A stretch of 64,000 nt of DNA from Shewanella sp. MR-4 (GTDB taxonomy: Bacteria > Pseudomonadota > Gammaproteobacteria > Enterobacterales > Shewanellaceae): contig NC_008321.1 of assembly GCF_000014685.1 (NCBI RefSeq), positions 3,469,001-3,533,000 of the forward strand, written 5' to 3'. The notes under the pieces were generated by a model that did no database searches, was not told where the DNA came from, and was given only the letters and a program-made list of their open reading frames with translations. Position numbers and translations under genes: made by a program. This document shows, piece after piece, positions 1-8,520 of this stretch. Position 1 is the first letter of the stretch; the number at the start of each line of letters is the position of its first letter.

Positions 1-394
1 TACGCCATTGCGACTTGCCATCGCCTTGTTAGTACAGCATCCCGAGCTAGGAGTGGGATTATCCCCACAACCGGCATTAAACCATCTGCAAATGCCAGGC
101 ATCGACTTGCTGCCATTGCTGTTGGAATTAACACGAGAGCATAGGTTAAACAGCGCACAACTACTTGAGCAATTCAGAGACAGCCCCCACAGCGGGACGC
201 TGCATAAATTAGCCCAATGGGACCATCAAGTGGCGGATGAAAACCTGCTCGAAAAGTTTAAACAGACCCTGGTTTGGTTGAACAATCAATATATTGAACA
301 ACGATATCAGGAATTGAGTCTAAAACAGACCCATACTAAGGAAGAGAAGATCCAGCTGCAGAAGCTGATCTCAGTCATGAAAGGACTAAACTGA
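1..394 (+). CDS. dnaG: DNA primase, C-terminal end (partial)
   Basis: The reading frame is open from the first complete codon (base 2) to the TGA at 392-394, so this is the 3' end of a gene that begins before the window. The visible ~130 residues are helical (LRLAIALLVQHPELG near the start, a helix-rich tail ending in MKGLN) and resemble the DnaB-interacting C-terminal domain of bacterial primase. Its place directly upstream of rpoD is the classic macromolecular-synthesis order rpsU-dnaG-rpoD. DnaG makes RNA primers at the replication fork; the zinc-finger and TOPRIM domains lie outside the window. The call rests on context plus this C-terminal segment. Confidence 0.88.
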   Translation, partial: TPLRLAIALLVQHPELGVGLSPQPALNHLQMPGIDLLPLLLELTREHRLNSAQLLEQFRDSPHSGTLHKLAQWDHQVADENLLEKFKQTLVWLNNQYIEQRYQELSLKQTHTKEEKIQLQKLISVMKGLN

Positions 395-450
395 GGCAAA
401 AATGTCCTCATTCAGTATCCCAGTGACTAGCACAGGTAAGTGCACATGGC

Positions 451-456
451 TATAAT
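451..456 (+). promoter_or_regulatory. Possible -10 element of an rpoD-proximal promoter
   Basis: A perfect TATAAT hexamer lies in the 135-base dnaG-rpoD gap, about 75 bases before the rpoD start. The sequence 17 bases upstream (TAGCAC at 428-433) is a poor -35 match. An internal promoter giving rpoD expression independent of dnaG is known in E. coli, so it is plausible here but not proven. Confidence 0.35.
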
Positions 457-529
457 TGACGATTTGCGCGGCACTTAGCACGAGCTAACTGTCCGTCGTT
501 GTAACAGTTTCCCAACTTGGATGATATCT

Positions 530-2380
530 ATGGATCATACTCCGCAGTCGCAACTCAAGCTGTTGCTTGCCAAAGGTAAAGAGCAAGGTTACTTAACCTA
601 TGCAGAAGTGAACGATCACTTACCTGCAGACATGGTCGATTCTGACCAGATCGAAGATATTATCCAGATGATAAATGACATGGGTATTCGGGTGTTTGAA
701 GAAGCGCCAGATGCCGATGACATGATGATGTCGGAAGACAACACAGACGAAGATGCAGCGGAAGAAGCCGCAGCCGCCCTTGCCACAGTAGAAAGTGAGC
801 TAGGCCGTACCACAGACCCTGTGCGTATGTACATGCGCGAAATGGGTACCGTTGAACTGCTGACCCGTGAAGGCGAAATTGTTATCGCCAAACGCATCGA
901 AGAAGGCATCAACACAGTTCAAAGCTCTGTCGCAGAATACCCACAAGCGATCGCCATGATCCTTGAACAGTACGACCAATACGAAGCCGACGAACTGCGC
1001 CTGTCTGATATTATCTCTGGATTTGTTAACCCGGACGAAGAAGACCTAGGCCCAACCGCAACCCATATCGGCTCTGAATTATCGGAAGAAGATCTTGATG
1101 ATGAAGATGACGATGAAGAAGATGAAGACGAAGACGGTGATGGCGACGGCGATGACGATGGCAACAAGGGTCCCGATCCTGAAGAGGCGCGTGAACGCTT
1201 TGGCCAATTAAGAACGGCCTACGAAAATGCCCTTAAAATCATCGAAGCCAAAGGTCGTGAACATCCTGAATCGATCAAAGCACTGTTTGAAATCGGTGAG
1301 ATTTTCAAAGAGTTCCGCCTAGTACCCAAGCAGTTCGACCGCTTAGTAAAAAGCATGCGTTCTATGATGGACCGTGTTCGTGTACAAGAGCGTCTGCTGA
1401 TGAAGCTCTGTGTCGAACAGGCCAAGATGCCGAAGAAGAATTTTGTTAAGTTCTTCACCGGTAACGAAACCAATTTAGATTGGTTCGATGCTGAAAAGAA
1501 CTCGAACAAGCCTTATGCCGAAGGCTTAAAAATGGTTGAAGAAGACGTTCAGCGTTGCCGTAGCAAGCTGGCCGCCATCGAAGAAGAAACTGGCTTAGTC
1601 ATTGCTGCCATTAAAGACATCAACCGTCGTATGTCAATCGGTGAAGCCAAGGCTCGCCGTGCGAAGAAAGAGATGGTTGAGGCAAACTTACGTCTGGTAA
1701 TTTCTATCGCGAAGAAATACACCAACCGTGGTCTGCAATTCTTGGACTTAATTCAAGAAGGTAACATCGGTTTGATGAAGGCAGTTGATAAGTTCGAATA
1801 CCGTCGTGGTTACAAGTTTTCGACCTATGCGACTTGGTGGATCCGTCAGGCAATCACCCGCTCAATCGCGGACCAAGCCCGTACAATCCGTATTCCAGTA
1901 CACATGATCGAAACCATCAACAAGCTGAACCGTATCTCTCGCCAAATGTTACAGGAAATGGGTCGTGAGCCTTCTCCTGAAGAACTGGCAGAGCGTATGA
2001 TGATGCCGGAAGATAAGATCCGTAAGGTACTGAAAATCGCTAAAGAACCTATCTCCATGGAAACCCCAATAGGTGACGATGAAGATTCGCATTTAGGTGA
2101 TTTTATCGAGGATACTACCCTCGAATTACCACTGGACAGCGCCACTAGCGAAAGCCTGAAGAGCGCGACCCATGAGGTATTAGCTGGCCTAACAGCCCGT
2201 GAAGCGAAAGTACTGCGTATGCGTTTTGGTATCGACATGAATACCGACCACACGCTGGAAGAAGTGGGTAAACAATTTGACGTGACCCGTGAACGTATCC
2301 GTCAAATTGAGGCGAAAGCCCTGCGTAAACTACGCCACCCTTCACGCTCGGAAATCTTAAAGTCATTCTTAGACGAATAG
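530..2380 (+). CDS. rpoD: RNA polymerase primary sigma factor RpoD (sigma-70)
   Basis: Housekeeping sigma factor, 616 aa from the ATG at 530. That start is preferred over the in-frame ATG at 521 because the resulting N-terminus (MDHTPQSQLKLLLAKGKEQG) aligns with E. coli RpoD and a GGA motif sits about 8 bases upstream. Visible parts are region 1.1 (DHLPADMVDSDQIEDIIQMI), region 1.2 (DPVRMYMREMGTVELLTREG), the core-binding and -10 recognition region 2 (GLMKAVDKFEYRRGYKFSTY, then the ATWWIRQAITR segment), region 3, and the region 4 helix-turn-helix (VTRERIRQIEAKALRKLRHP). Residues ~183-211 form a very acidic Asp/Glu/Gly run in the non-conserved region. A terminator follows the stop codon. Confidence 0.98.
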   Translation: MDHTPQSQLKLLLAKGKEQGYLTYAEVNDHLPADMVDSDQIEDIIQMINDMGIRVFEEAPDADDMMMSEDNTDEDAAEEAAAALATVESELGRTTDPVRMYMREMGTVELLTREGEIVIAKRIEEGINTVQSSVAEYPQAIAMILEQYDQYEADELRLSDIISGFVNPDEEDLGPTATHIGSELSEEDLDDEDDDEEDEDEDGDGDGDDDGNKGPDPEEARERFGQLRTAYENALKIIEAKGREHPESIKALFEIGEIFKEFRLVPKQFDRLVKSMRSMMDRVRVQERLLMKLCVEQAKMPKKNFVKFFTGNETNLDWFDAEKNSNKPYAEGLKMVEEDVQRCRSKLAAIEEETGLVIAAIKDINRRMSIGEAKARRAKKEMVEANLRLVISIAKKYTNRGLQFLDLIQEGNIGLMKAVDKFEYRRGYKFSTYATWWIRQAITRSIADQARTIRIPVHMIETINKLNRISRQMLQEMGREPSPEELAERMMMPEDKIRKVLKIAKEPISMETPIGDDEDSHLGDFIEDTTLELPLDSATSESLKSATHEVLAGLTAREAKVLRMRFGIDMNTDHTLEEVGKQFDVTRERIRQIEAKALRKLRHPSRSEILKSFLDE

Positions 2381-2401
2381 TCAACCCAAGCTTAATCCCC
2401 A

Positions 2402-2425
2402 AGCCCCGCCTAGCGGGGCTTTTTA
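2402..2425 (+). terminator. Intrinsic terminator after rpoD
   Basis: An 8-bp GC-rich stem AGCCCCGC / GCGGGGCT (2402-2409 and 2413-2420) with a 3-base loop is followed by TTTTATT, about 20 bases after the rpoD stop. Confidence 0.9.
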
Positions 2426-2599
2426 TTAGTGCTCACAAGCTAAACATAAAATTCAGACCAATTTGCCATCGTCCTTCAAGATCAAATGGTTATAAATCAA
2501 ACTCCGAATCCAATCACTTCAAGTAACCAAAGCCAAAACCACAGTTGATTAACAGATAACCACTTGAATCAATTCGGTGAATTTCATCAAAAAACACGG

Positions 2600-2628
2600 G
2601 TGACAAGCGCAAACAAGCTTAGTATACT
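2600..2628 (+). promoter_or_regulatory. Promoter of the tRNA gene
   Basis: GTGACA at 2600-2605 and TATACT at 2623-2628 are separated by 17 bases, which fits a sigma-70 promoter. A GC-rich stretch (GCCACTCGC) follows the -10, as is usual for stringently controlled stable-RNA promoters. The mature tRNA begins 36 bases after the -10. Confidence 0.7.
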
Positions 2629-2664
2629 GCCACTCGCTTTAGGTAATGACGATTACCTTTAGTC

Positions 2665-2741
2665 GGCCCCTTAGCTCAGTTGGTTAGAGCACACGACTCA
2701 TAATCGTTAGGTCCACGGTTCAAGTCCGTGAGGGGCCACCA
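2665..2741 (+). tRNA. ileX: tRNA-Ile2 (CAT anticodon, lysidine type)
   Basis: A 77-base cloverleaf has acceptor stem GGCCCCT / AGGGGCC, discriminator A and encoded CCA, D-arm GCTCAGTTGGTTAGAGC, anticodon loop CTCATAA and T-arm CACGGTTCAAGTCCGTG. The CAT anticodon alone would suggest tRNA-Met. However, the acceptor stem, the GACTCATAATC anticodon region and the 3' end closely match E. coli ileX/ileY (AUA-decoding isoleucine tRNA, whose C34 is converted to lysidine by TilS), and not the GGCTACG acceptor of elongator tRNA-Met or the initiator tRNA. The 27-43 pair (C-T) is a mismatch. The gene stands alone with its own promoter and terminator. Confidence 0.9.
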
Positions 2742-2752
2742 CCCAATTCAAC

Positions 2753-2782
2753 AAAAAAGCCCATTTAAAAATGGGCTTTTTT
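2753..2782 (+). terminator. Terminator after the tRNA
   Basis: Perfect inverted repeat AAAAAAGCCCAT / ATGGGCTTTTTT (2753-2764 and 2771-2782) with a 6-base loop, 11 bases after the CCA end. Because the stem includes A and T tracts it could work in both directions. Confidence 0.9.
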
Positions 2783-2961
2783 GTATCTGCAATCTATCTA
2801 TTTTATCCAATGCCTAGCGCGACTTATCACCCGATAAGAGTGAAACGTATATTCGATTTATCAGAACCAGAAAAAATAAAGGCACTAAGCGGGATCCACT
2901 TAGCACCTTGTTATCACTTATATCTGCCTCGCCATAAACTGCGCGATAGCAATTAGTTTAA

Positions 2962-5082
2962 TTAGGTCTTCAGCTTACCTAACTGCTGATGTTGTTGTTT
3001 CACCAGTTCGGCGAGGACCACACTGCTTTGCTGCGCTTCACCCGCAAGGCGCGCCAGCTCCGAGGCCGAATCGGAAATGCCTGTAATATTGCGGTTCACC
3101 TCTTCGGTTACGGCGCTTTGTTCCTCCGCCGCGGCGGCGATATGTGTCACCTGAGAAGAGATCTCCTCAATTTGACTGACCATAGAGTTGAGCGACGTGA
3201 GTGCTTGCTCGGTTTGCGACACGGCCATCTGCGCACGCTCAGCACCTTTATCAATAATGCCAGACGCACTGTGGACTTCTTTTTGTAAAGCATCGATAAG
3301 TACACTGATATCATCGGTCGAGCTTTGAGTTTTAGAAGCCAGTGCCCTCACCTCATCGGCCACTACGGCAAAACCCCGACCTTGTTCACCGGCCCGCGCC
3401 GCCTCAATCGCAGCGTTTAGGGCGAGCAAGTTGGTTTGCGCGGCAATAGAACTAATCACCTCGAGAATACGACTGATATTAGTGCTGCTTTCCGCCACTT
3501 TGCTCACCGCAACTTTAGCCTGCATCGACTCCTGCGACATAGTGGTCACATACTCCATCGCTTTAGTCAGGTTCTCTTCACTGAGGCGTACATTGCGCGA
3601 CATAGCTTCGGTTTCAGCAGCAGTTTGTTCAGAGGCTTTCGCTACTTCAAGCGCCGTGGCACTCATCTCATTGACCGCGGTTACCACGCTCTCAATTTCG
3701 CCGTACTGACGATGGACGCTATCTCGGGTCAACTCCGCAATTTGTGCCGAGGAGAGACTTTCCTCCTGAGTGCGTCCCGCGAGCGTTTTTAACTCGCTGA
3801 TCAAGTCTTTTAACTTATGGATAAAGGAGTTAAAGCCTTTACCCAGCGCGATCAATTCCGCATGGGCATCCACCACAATGGATTGCGTCAAATCCCCATC
3901 GGCACTGGCAAGGTGTTCCACACGACCCTGGATCATTTTCAGCGGAGCGATAATACTGCGGATCACTATGCTAATCGTCACGACAGCGAGTAAAGAAACG
4001 GTTAATCCCACAACTAACAAGATGCTACCAAGGGAGGTCGCCATTTCATCCATTTTATCGTTCAACTCAATTGAGCTCTTAAAGGCCTGTGCTTTAGGAA
4101 CTTGAATTGCCAGAGACCATTCCGCCTTAGCCAGTGGAATTTTTATCGGATAGGCCACGATAATCTCATCATCGCTCGCCATATAGCCGCCATTCTTATG
4201 TAAGCTAATAATTTGTGAGGCTAATTTAGGATCGATAGACTCACCCAAAGGACGCGCCTTTTTACTACCATGGCTGGCAGCAACCACTAATCCACGGGTA
4301 CTGAGTAAAGTGACTTTAGCTTGACCGCCATAAAGGCTTTTAGAGAGTTTATCAATTAAGGCTTGAAATACAGGCAAGTTCACATCTATGCCTACAACCC
4401 CAATAAACTTCTTATGTTTCACCACAGGTACAGTTAACGATGTCATCAATGCCGTATTACCGGGGCTGATTTCATAGAGATAGGGCTCCATCAAACAAGG
4501 TTTTAAGGTTTCCATGGCGCATAAGTACCATTCGGCTTCTCGGATCCCAAACTCGTTTAAGGTGGCGACATATTTTTCTGCTGAATCATCCACTTGGTGA
4601 TGTTCGACCGTGCCATCGTCATTACGAGTGTAATACACCTCTAATGATCCTGATGACGCGACGCTATGACTAACCTCGACATTTAAAAACTCACTGTCGA
4701 GGCCATCGTAACCATTAGGCTCAAATTGCGCATACATTGAGGATATCTGAGTGTTTTTCTTTAACACCGCCGCAATGGCTAACTCTAGACGGTCACGCTT
4801 TAATGGCAGCTCTTCCGCGGTACTTTCTAACATGCCAGAAAAGGAATAAGGGATACGATAAGCTTCGTTGATAAAGCCCGCCACCATCTCGCCATATTCG
4901 CCAGCACGAGCCTCGAGTTTGTCACGGGTTTCGGTTTGTAATGTTTCTTGCACCTGATTGGACAGCTCAGTGTTTTGGTCTGAGAGGGTCCACCAGAGAC
5001 TGATAGAAAGGATGGCAACTATTGAGAGAAATAGAGCGGAAGTGATCCACAACAACTTAGTACTGATGGACAAATGCTTCAT
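2962..5082 (-). CDS. Methyl-accepting chemotaxis protein with periplasmic Cache domain
   Basis: A 706-aa transmembrane chemoreceptor. Residues ~9-32 are a first membrane segment, ~33-340 a large periplasmic sensor of Cache type (note the GVVGIDVNLP strand typical of these domains), ~345-372 a second membrane segment, then HAMP and a cytoplasmic coiled-coil signalling domain. The hairpin tip is recognisable (QTNLLALNAAIEAARAGEQG, then RGFAVVADEVRALA). It would control the flagellar motor through CheA/CheW; the ligand is unknown. There is no CheR-tethering pentapeptide at the C-terminus. The ATG at 5082 has TTGGAG 8 bases upstream. It is divergent from the peptide transporter at 5502, so an amino-acid or peptide ligand is conceivable but is only inference. 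Confidence 0.93.
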   Translation of the reverse strand: MKHLSISTKLLWITSALFLSIVAILSISLWWTLSDQNTELSNQVQETLQTETRDKLEARAGEYGEMVAGFINEAYRIPYSFSGMLESTAEELPLKRDRLELAIAAVLKKNTQISSMYAQFEPNGYDGLDSEFLNVEVSHSVASSGSLEVYYTRNDDGTVEHHQVDDSAEKYVATLNEFGIREAEWYLCAMETLKPCLMEPYLYEISPGNTALMTSLTVPVVKHKKFIGVVGIDVNLPVFQALIDKLSKSLYGGQAKVTLLSTRGLVVAASHGSKKARPLGESIDPKLASQIISLHKNGGYMASDDEIIVAYPIKIPLAKAEWSLAIQVPKAQAFKSSIELNDKMDEMATSLGSILLVVGLTVSLLAVVTISIVIRSIIAPLKMIQGRVEHLASADGDLTQSIVVDAHAELIALGKGFNSFIHKLKDLISELKTLAGRTQEESLSSAQIAELTRDSVHRQYGEIESVVTAVNEMSATALEVAKASEQTAAETEAMSRNVRLSEENLTKAMEYVTTMSQESMQAKVAVSKVAESSTNISRILEVISSIAAQTNLLALNAAIEAARAGEQGRGFAVVADEVRALASKTQSSTDDISVLIDALQKEVHSASGIIDKGAERAQMAVSQTEQALTSLNSMVSQIEEISSQVTHIAAAAEEQSAVTEEVNRNITGISDSASELARLAGEAQQSSVVLAELVKQQHQQLGKLKT

Positions 5083-5501
5083 CGAATAAACTCCAAAAGA
5101 TTGAAGGTCAAGAGCCTAATTATTTTGATCTAGTTCATTTTTCTTTTTGCTTCTTAGTTTAAAAAATAGCATCCAGTCACGAGATTACCAGCCTTTAAGA
5201 TAGTGAATTGTTAACTATAAGTAAAACTTTCTACTGATGTAGTTGAAGCCTATCGCGGTAATTTTTCGATACGGAGAGAATTTGATATTTATCGGGAAAT
5301 GCCACACGACGACATGACCTAACTCACAATAAGCTTCCGCGGACTGGCTACCATTTTTTTACAAAAATTAATTCCAGATTAAAAATGCCCATTTCATTTG
5401 TAACAAAGTCTATTCTGTCGCGTTGTGGCATTGGTTTGCACAGACTCTCGCCTTATACTCTTGACCTCTAACACAAAACAACAATAACGGAAGCAAGCTT
5501 T
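5083..5501. other. Intergenic region between divergent chemoreceptor and peptide transporter
   Basis: 419 bases, AT-rich, without a credible gene. It must hold both divergent promoters. On the plus strand TTGGTT (5431-5436) and TATACT (5454-5459) with a 17-base spacer form a plausible promoter for the transporter. No strong repeat or palindrome was seen. Confidence 0.6.
5431..5459 (+). promoter_or_regulatory. Putative sigma-70 promoter of the POT transporter
   Basis: -35 TTGGTT and -10 TATACT separated by 17 bases, 43 bases before the ATG at 5502. It was found by eye only. Confidence 0.45.
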
Positions 5502-7052
5502 ATGACTCTTGGTACCAATCAGGTAAGCAAGACACATTCATTTATGACTGTGTCACTTATCGAATTATGGGAACGTTTTGGTTATTACGGCATGCAGGCG
5601 CTGATCGTGTACTTTATGGTGCAGCGTCTTGGCTTTGATGACTCCCGTGCAAACTTAGTTTGGAGTGCCTGTGCGGCGCTGATTTACGTGTCGCCAGCCA
5701 TTGGTGGTTGGGTTGGGGATAAAATTCTCGGCACCAAACGCACCATGCTGCTCGGTGCAGGCATTTTATCTGTCGGCTATGCCCTAATGACAGTGCCAAC
5801 TGAAAACACTTGGTTTATGTTCTCCGCACTTGGGGTAATTGTGGTCGGTAACGGCCTGTTTAAGCCCAATGCCGGTAACTTAGTCCGTAAGATTTACGAA
5901 GGCGACGATTCTAAAATCGACAGCGCCTTTACCATCTATTACATGGCGGTAAACGTAGGCTCGACCTTCTCTATGCTGCTAACGCCTTGGATTAAGGACT
6001 ATGTAAATGCCCAATACGGTAACGAGTTTGGCTGGCACGCAGCCTTTGCCATGTGTTGTGTGGGCTTAATCGTCGGCTTAGGTAACTATGCACTGATGTA
6101 CAAGAGCCTCGCCAACTATGGTTCAGAGCCAGATACTCGCCCAGTTAATAAGAAGAACTTGGCGATCGTCTTGGTATTAGCGGCGCTTTCGGTTGTTGCT
6201 TCAGCCATTATTCTTGAATATGAAGATGTTGCCCGTGTATTCGTATATGCGGCTGGTGTCGCGGTATTAGGGATTTTCTTCCATTTAATTCGTACCAGTG
6301 AGCCAAGTGAGCGTGCAGGCCTTATCGCGGCGCTTATCCTCACAGTGCAGACCGTCTTCTTCTTTATCTTCTATCAACAAATGTCGACCTCACTGGCCCT
6401 GTTTGCGCTGCGTAACGTCGATTGGGATTTCCAAGTCTTTGGTACCCATTTATGGACTTGGTCTCCTGCACAGTTCCAAGCACTGAATCCAATCTGGATC
6501 ATGGTGTTAAGCCCAGTTTTGGCCTGGAGTTATTCTTGGGCGGGCCGCAATAATAAGGACTTTTCGATTGCCGCTAAGTTCGCCTTAGGTTTTGCGGTTG
6601 TCGCTATTGGCTTCTTTATCTACGGTTTTGCAGGCCAATTTGCCGTTGAGGGTAAAACCTCTTCTTGGGTGATGATTTGGGGTTATGCCTCATACTCTCT
6701 GGGCGAACTGCTGGTGAGCGGTCTTGGTTTAGCCATGATCGCCCGCTACGTGCCTGCACGCATGGGCGGCTTTATGATGGGCGCGTATTTCGTGGCATCG
6801 GGGATTTCCCAGTACTTAGGCGGCGTTGTAGCCAACTTTGCTAGCGTGCCACAGGACTTAGTCGATCCGCTGCAAACTCTGCCCGTTTATACCAATTTAT
6901 TCAATAAATTAGGTATTGCGGCCGTGGTCTGTACTTTTATCGCCTTAGCCGTATTGCCGCTGATGCGCCGTTTAACAGAAAGCCATCATGCCCATAACAG
7001 TATTGAAGATAATGCTTCGGCCTCACTGCGTGATGTGAAAGCCGAGCAATAA
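5502..7052 (+). CDS. Proton-dependent oligopeptide transporter (POT/PTR2 family)
   Basis: A 516-aa inner-membrane proton:di-/tripeptide symporter. The N-terminus carries the family signature ELWERFGYYGMQALIVYFMV on TM1, which includes the ExxER-type proton-coupling motif. A further PTR2 signature (FTIYYMAVNVGS) follows near residue 145. About 14 hydrophobic segments cover the sequence, as in bacterial POTs. Length and N-terminus are consistent with the structurally studied S. oneidensis PepT-So2 subfamily, but this identity is from memory. GGAAG lies upstream of the ATG. The gene is monocistronic, with a terminator at 7085-7121. Confidence 0.93.
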   Translation: MTLGTNQVSKTHSFMTVSLIELWERFGYYGMQALIVYFMVQRLGFDDSRANLVWSACAALIYVSPAIGGWVGDKILGTKRTMLLGAGILSVGYALMTVPTENTWFMFSALGVIVVGNGLFKPNAGNLVRKIYEGDDSKIDSAFTIYYMAVNVGSTFSMLLTPWIKDYVNAQYGNEFGWHAAFAMCCVGLIVGLGNYALMYKSLANYGSEPDTRPVNKKNLAIVLVLAALSVVASAIILEYEDVARVFVYAAGVAVLGIFFHLIRTSEPSERAGLIAALILTVQTVFFFIFYQQMSTSLALFALRNVDWDFQVFGTHLWTWSPAQFQALNPIWIMVLSPVLAWSYSWAGRNNKDFSIAAKFALGFAVVAIGFFIYGFAGQFAVEGKTSSWVMIWGYASYSLGELLVSGLGLAMIARYVPARMGGFMMGAYFVASGISQYLGGVVANFASVPQDLVDPLQTLPVYTNLFNKLGIAAVVCTFIALAVLPLMRRLTESHHAHNSIEDNASASLRDVKAEQ

Positions 7053-7421
7053 TCCTTCACTCGCATAAACGATTTGTGAGCGATAAAAACTGCCGACAAG
7101 CCTTGCTTGCGGCAGTTTTTTATACCTATGCGTTACAGCTCATCACTAAACAGTCTGATATTTTTTTCGCAGATTTTCCACGTATCCCCTTGGGGTAAGG
7201 CTTTCAGCCTTGTTCGCGAAAACAAGATGTTCGGTTCCAGTTTTAGAGCGGTTTGAGCCTAAGTTTTAACCTTGTTTATGGATTAAGCATCACCATATCC
7301 TAGGGTAAGACTCCATCAGCACTTGGCTGACTATTTAGCTAAACTCCCATGACCTAATCAATGGGAGCCAAGCATAAGGTATTCCGCCACAGAGCTGACT
7401 CACCCATAAGGCGCTTAATTT
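7053..7421. other. Intergenic region between POT transporter and LLM oxidoreductase
   Basis: 369 bases. The first part holds the terminator at 7085-7121. The rest (about 7125-7421) has no credible ORF on either strand; a short CCCCTTGGGG palindrome near 7186 is the only notable motif. It presumably contains the promoter for the downstream oxidoreductase. Confidence 0.5.
7085..7121 (+). terminator. Terminator after the POT transporter
   Basis: AAAAACTGCCG-A-CAAG pairs with CTTGCGGCAGTTTTT (one bulged A, loop CCTTG), followed by a T-run, about 33 bases after the stop codon. Confidence 0.85.
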
Positions 7422-8468
7422 ATGTCTATATCATCCACTTCAACATCAGCAGCCCCCATATCTCAGGCAAAGTCTCCCCTGGCGGATATTCCCTTTTCAC
7501 TCTTAGAACTCGCCCCCGTACGTCAAGGCGCCAGCATCGGAGACACGCTACGCGCAAGCCTGCAATACGCTAAGGTTGCCGATGAGTTAGGTTTTAATCG
7601 ATTCTGGTTTGCCGAGCACCACAATATGCTCGGTATCGCCAGCGCCGCGACATCGGTATTAATTGGCTATATTGCCGAGAATACTAAGCGCATTCGCGTC
7701 GGCGCGGGTGGGATTATGCTGCCCAACCATGCGCCCTTAGTGGTTGCCGAGCAGTTTGGTACGCTCGAAAGTCTTTATCCTGGGCGTATCGATTTAGGGC
7801 TTGGCCGCGCTCCTGGGAGCGATCAAATCACCAGCCGCGCCCTTAACCGCGATATGAGCCGCGCGGAGCAATTTCCCGCCGAGGTGAGCGAGTTACAAAC
7901 TTTGCTCGGCGACTACAGTGGCCATCATCCCGTAAGAGCGATTCCCGGCGAAGGCACCCATGTACCGATTTGGCTACTCGGCTCTAGCCTGTTTAGCGCC
8001 CAGCTTGCGGCACAGCGCGGCTTACCCTATGTCTTTGCAGGGCATTTTGCGCCAAGATTCCTCTACGATGCGATTGAGATTTACCGCCGCGACTTTAAGC
8101 CATCTAAGGTGTTGGATAAGCCCTATGTTATGCTTGGCCTGCCGCTAATCGCTGCCGAGACGGACGCCGAAGCCGAATACCTGAGCACCACCTCCAAGCA
8201 ACGGGTACTTGCGCTGATCCGTGGTGAGGCTCTGTGGTTAAAACCGCCCGTGAACAGCATGGATGGCCTGTGGAGCGAGCAGGAAAAAACCTATGTCGAT
8301 AACTTCTTAGGCTTATCCGTCACTGGTGGCCCCACCGCCATCAAGCACCGCTTAGAGATGATAGTGAAAGAGCTGGGTGTCGATGAGTTTATCTTTACCA
8401 ACGATTTGTATGATCAGGACAAACGTGAGCGTGCACTGCAAATCCTGATGGAGATAAAAGGCTCTTAA
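7422..8468 (+). CDS. Luciferase-like monooxygenase family oxidoreductase (YhbW/MsnO8-like)
   Basis: A 348-aa protein of the bacterial luciferase-like flavin monooxygenase superfamily (TIM barrel, FMN- or F420-type). Characteristic segments are FNRFWFAEHHNMLGIASAAT, RIRVGAGGIMLPNHAPLVVA, EQFGTLESLYPGRIDLGLGR and APGSDQ, the arrangement seen in E. coli YhbW. The substrate is unknown; no second luciferase subunit is present, so light emission is not implied. It is a single gene, convergent with gabT and sharing a bidirectional terminator. The N-terminal ~22 residues (Ser/Thr/Ala-rich) are not conserved, so a later start is possible. Confidence 0.88.
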   Translation: MSISSTSTSAAPISQAKSPLADIPFSLLELAPVRQGASIGDTLRASLQYAKVADELGFNRFWFAEHHNMLGIASAATSVLIGYIAENTKRIRVGAGGIMLPNHAPLVVAEQFGTLESLYPGRIDLGLGRAPGSDQITSRALNRDMSRAEQFPAEVSELQTLLGDYSGHHPVRAIPGEGTHVPIWLLGSSLFSAQLAAQRGLPYVFAGHFAPRFLYDAIEIYRRDFKPSKVLDKPYVMLGLPLIAAETDAEAEYLSTTSKQRVLALIRGEALWLKPPVNSMDGLWSEQEKTYVDNFLGLSVTGGPTAIKHRLEMIVKELGVDEFIFTNDLYDQDKRERALQILMEIKGS

Positions 8469-8481
8469 GCGTTAAACCACG

Positions 8482-8517
8482 CCATAAAAAATCCCGCCTA
8501 AGCGGGATTTTTTATGG
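8482..8517. terminator. Bidirectional terminator between LLM oxidoreductase and gabT
   Basis: A perfect 16-bp stem CCATAAAAAATCCCGC / GCGGGATTTTTTATGG with loop CTAA. It has T-tracts in both orientations and serves the two convergent genes, whose stop codons lie within ~20 bases on either side. Confidence 0.93.
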
Positions 8518-8520
8518 CTA

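Noticed and set aside
919..1167. Serine/proline-rich minus-strand ORF
   Set aside because: It is the antisense reading of the acidic Asp/Glu tract of rpoD; the low complexity is inherited from that.
2771..2956. 61-codon ORF after the tRNA
   Set aside because: It begins inside the tRNA terminator stem, has no ribosome-binding site and shows no recognisable protein features.
7422..8468. Bioluminescence (lux) function for the luciferase-like gene
   Set aside because: Single gene of the YhbW-like group without luxB, luxCDE or a second subunit; only the fold is shared with luciferase.
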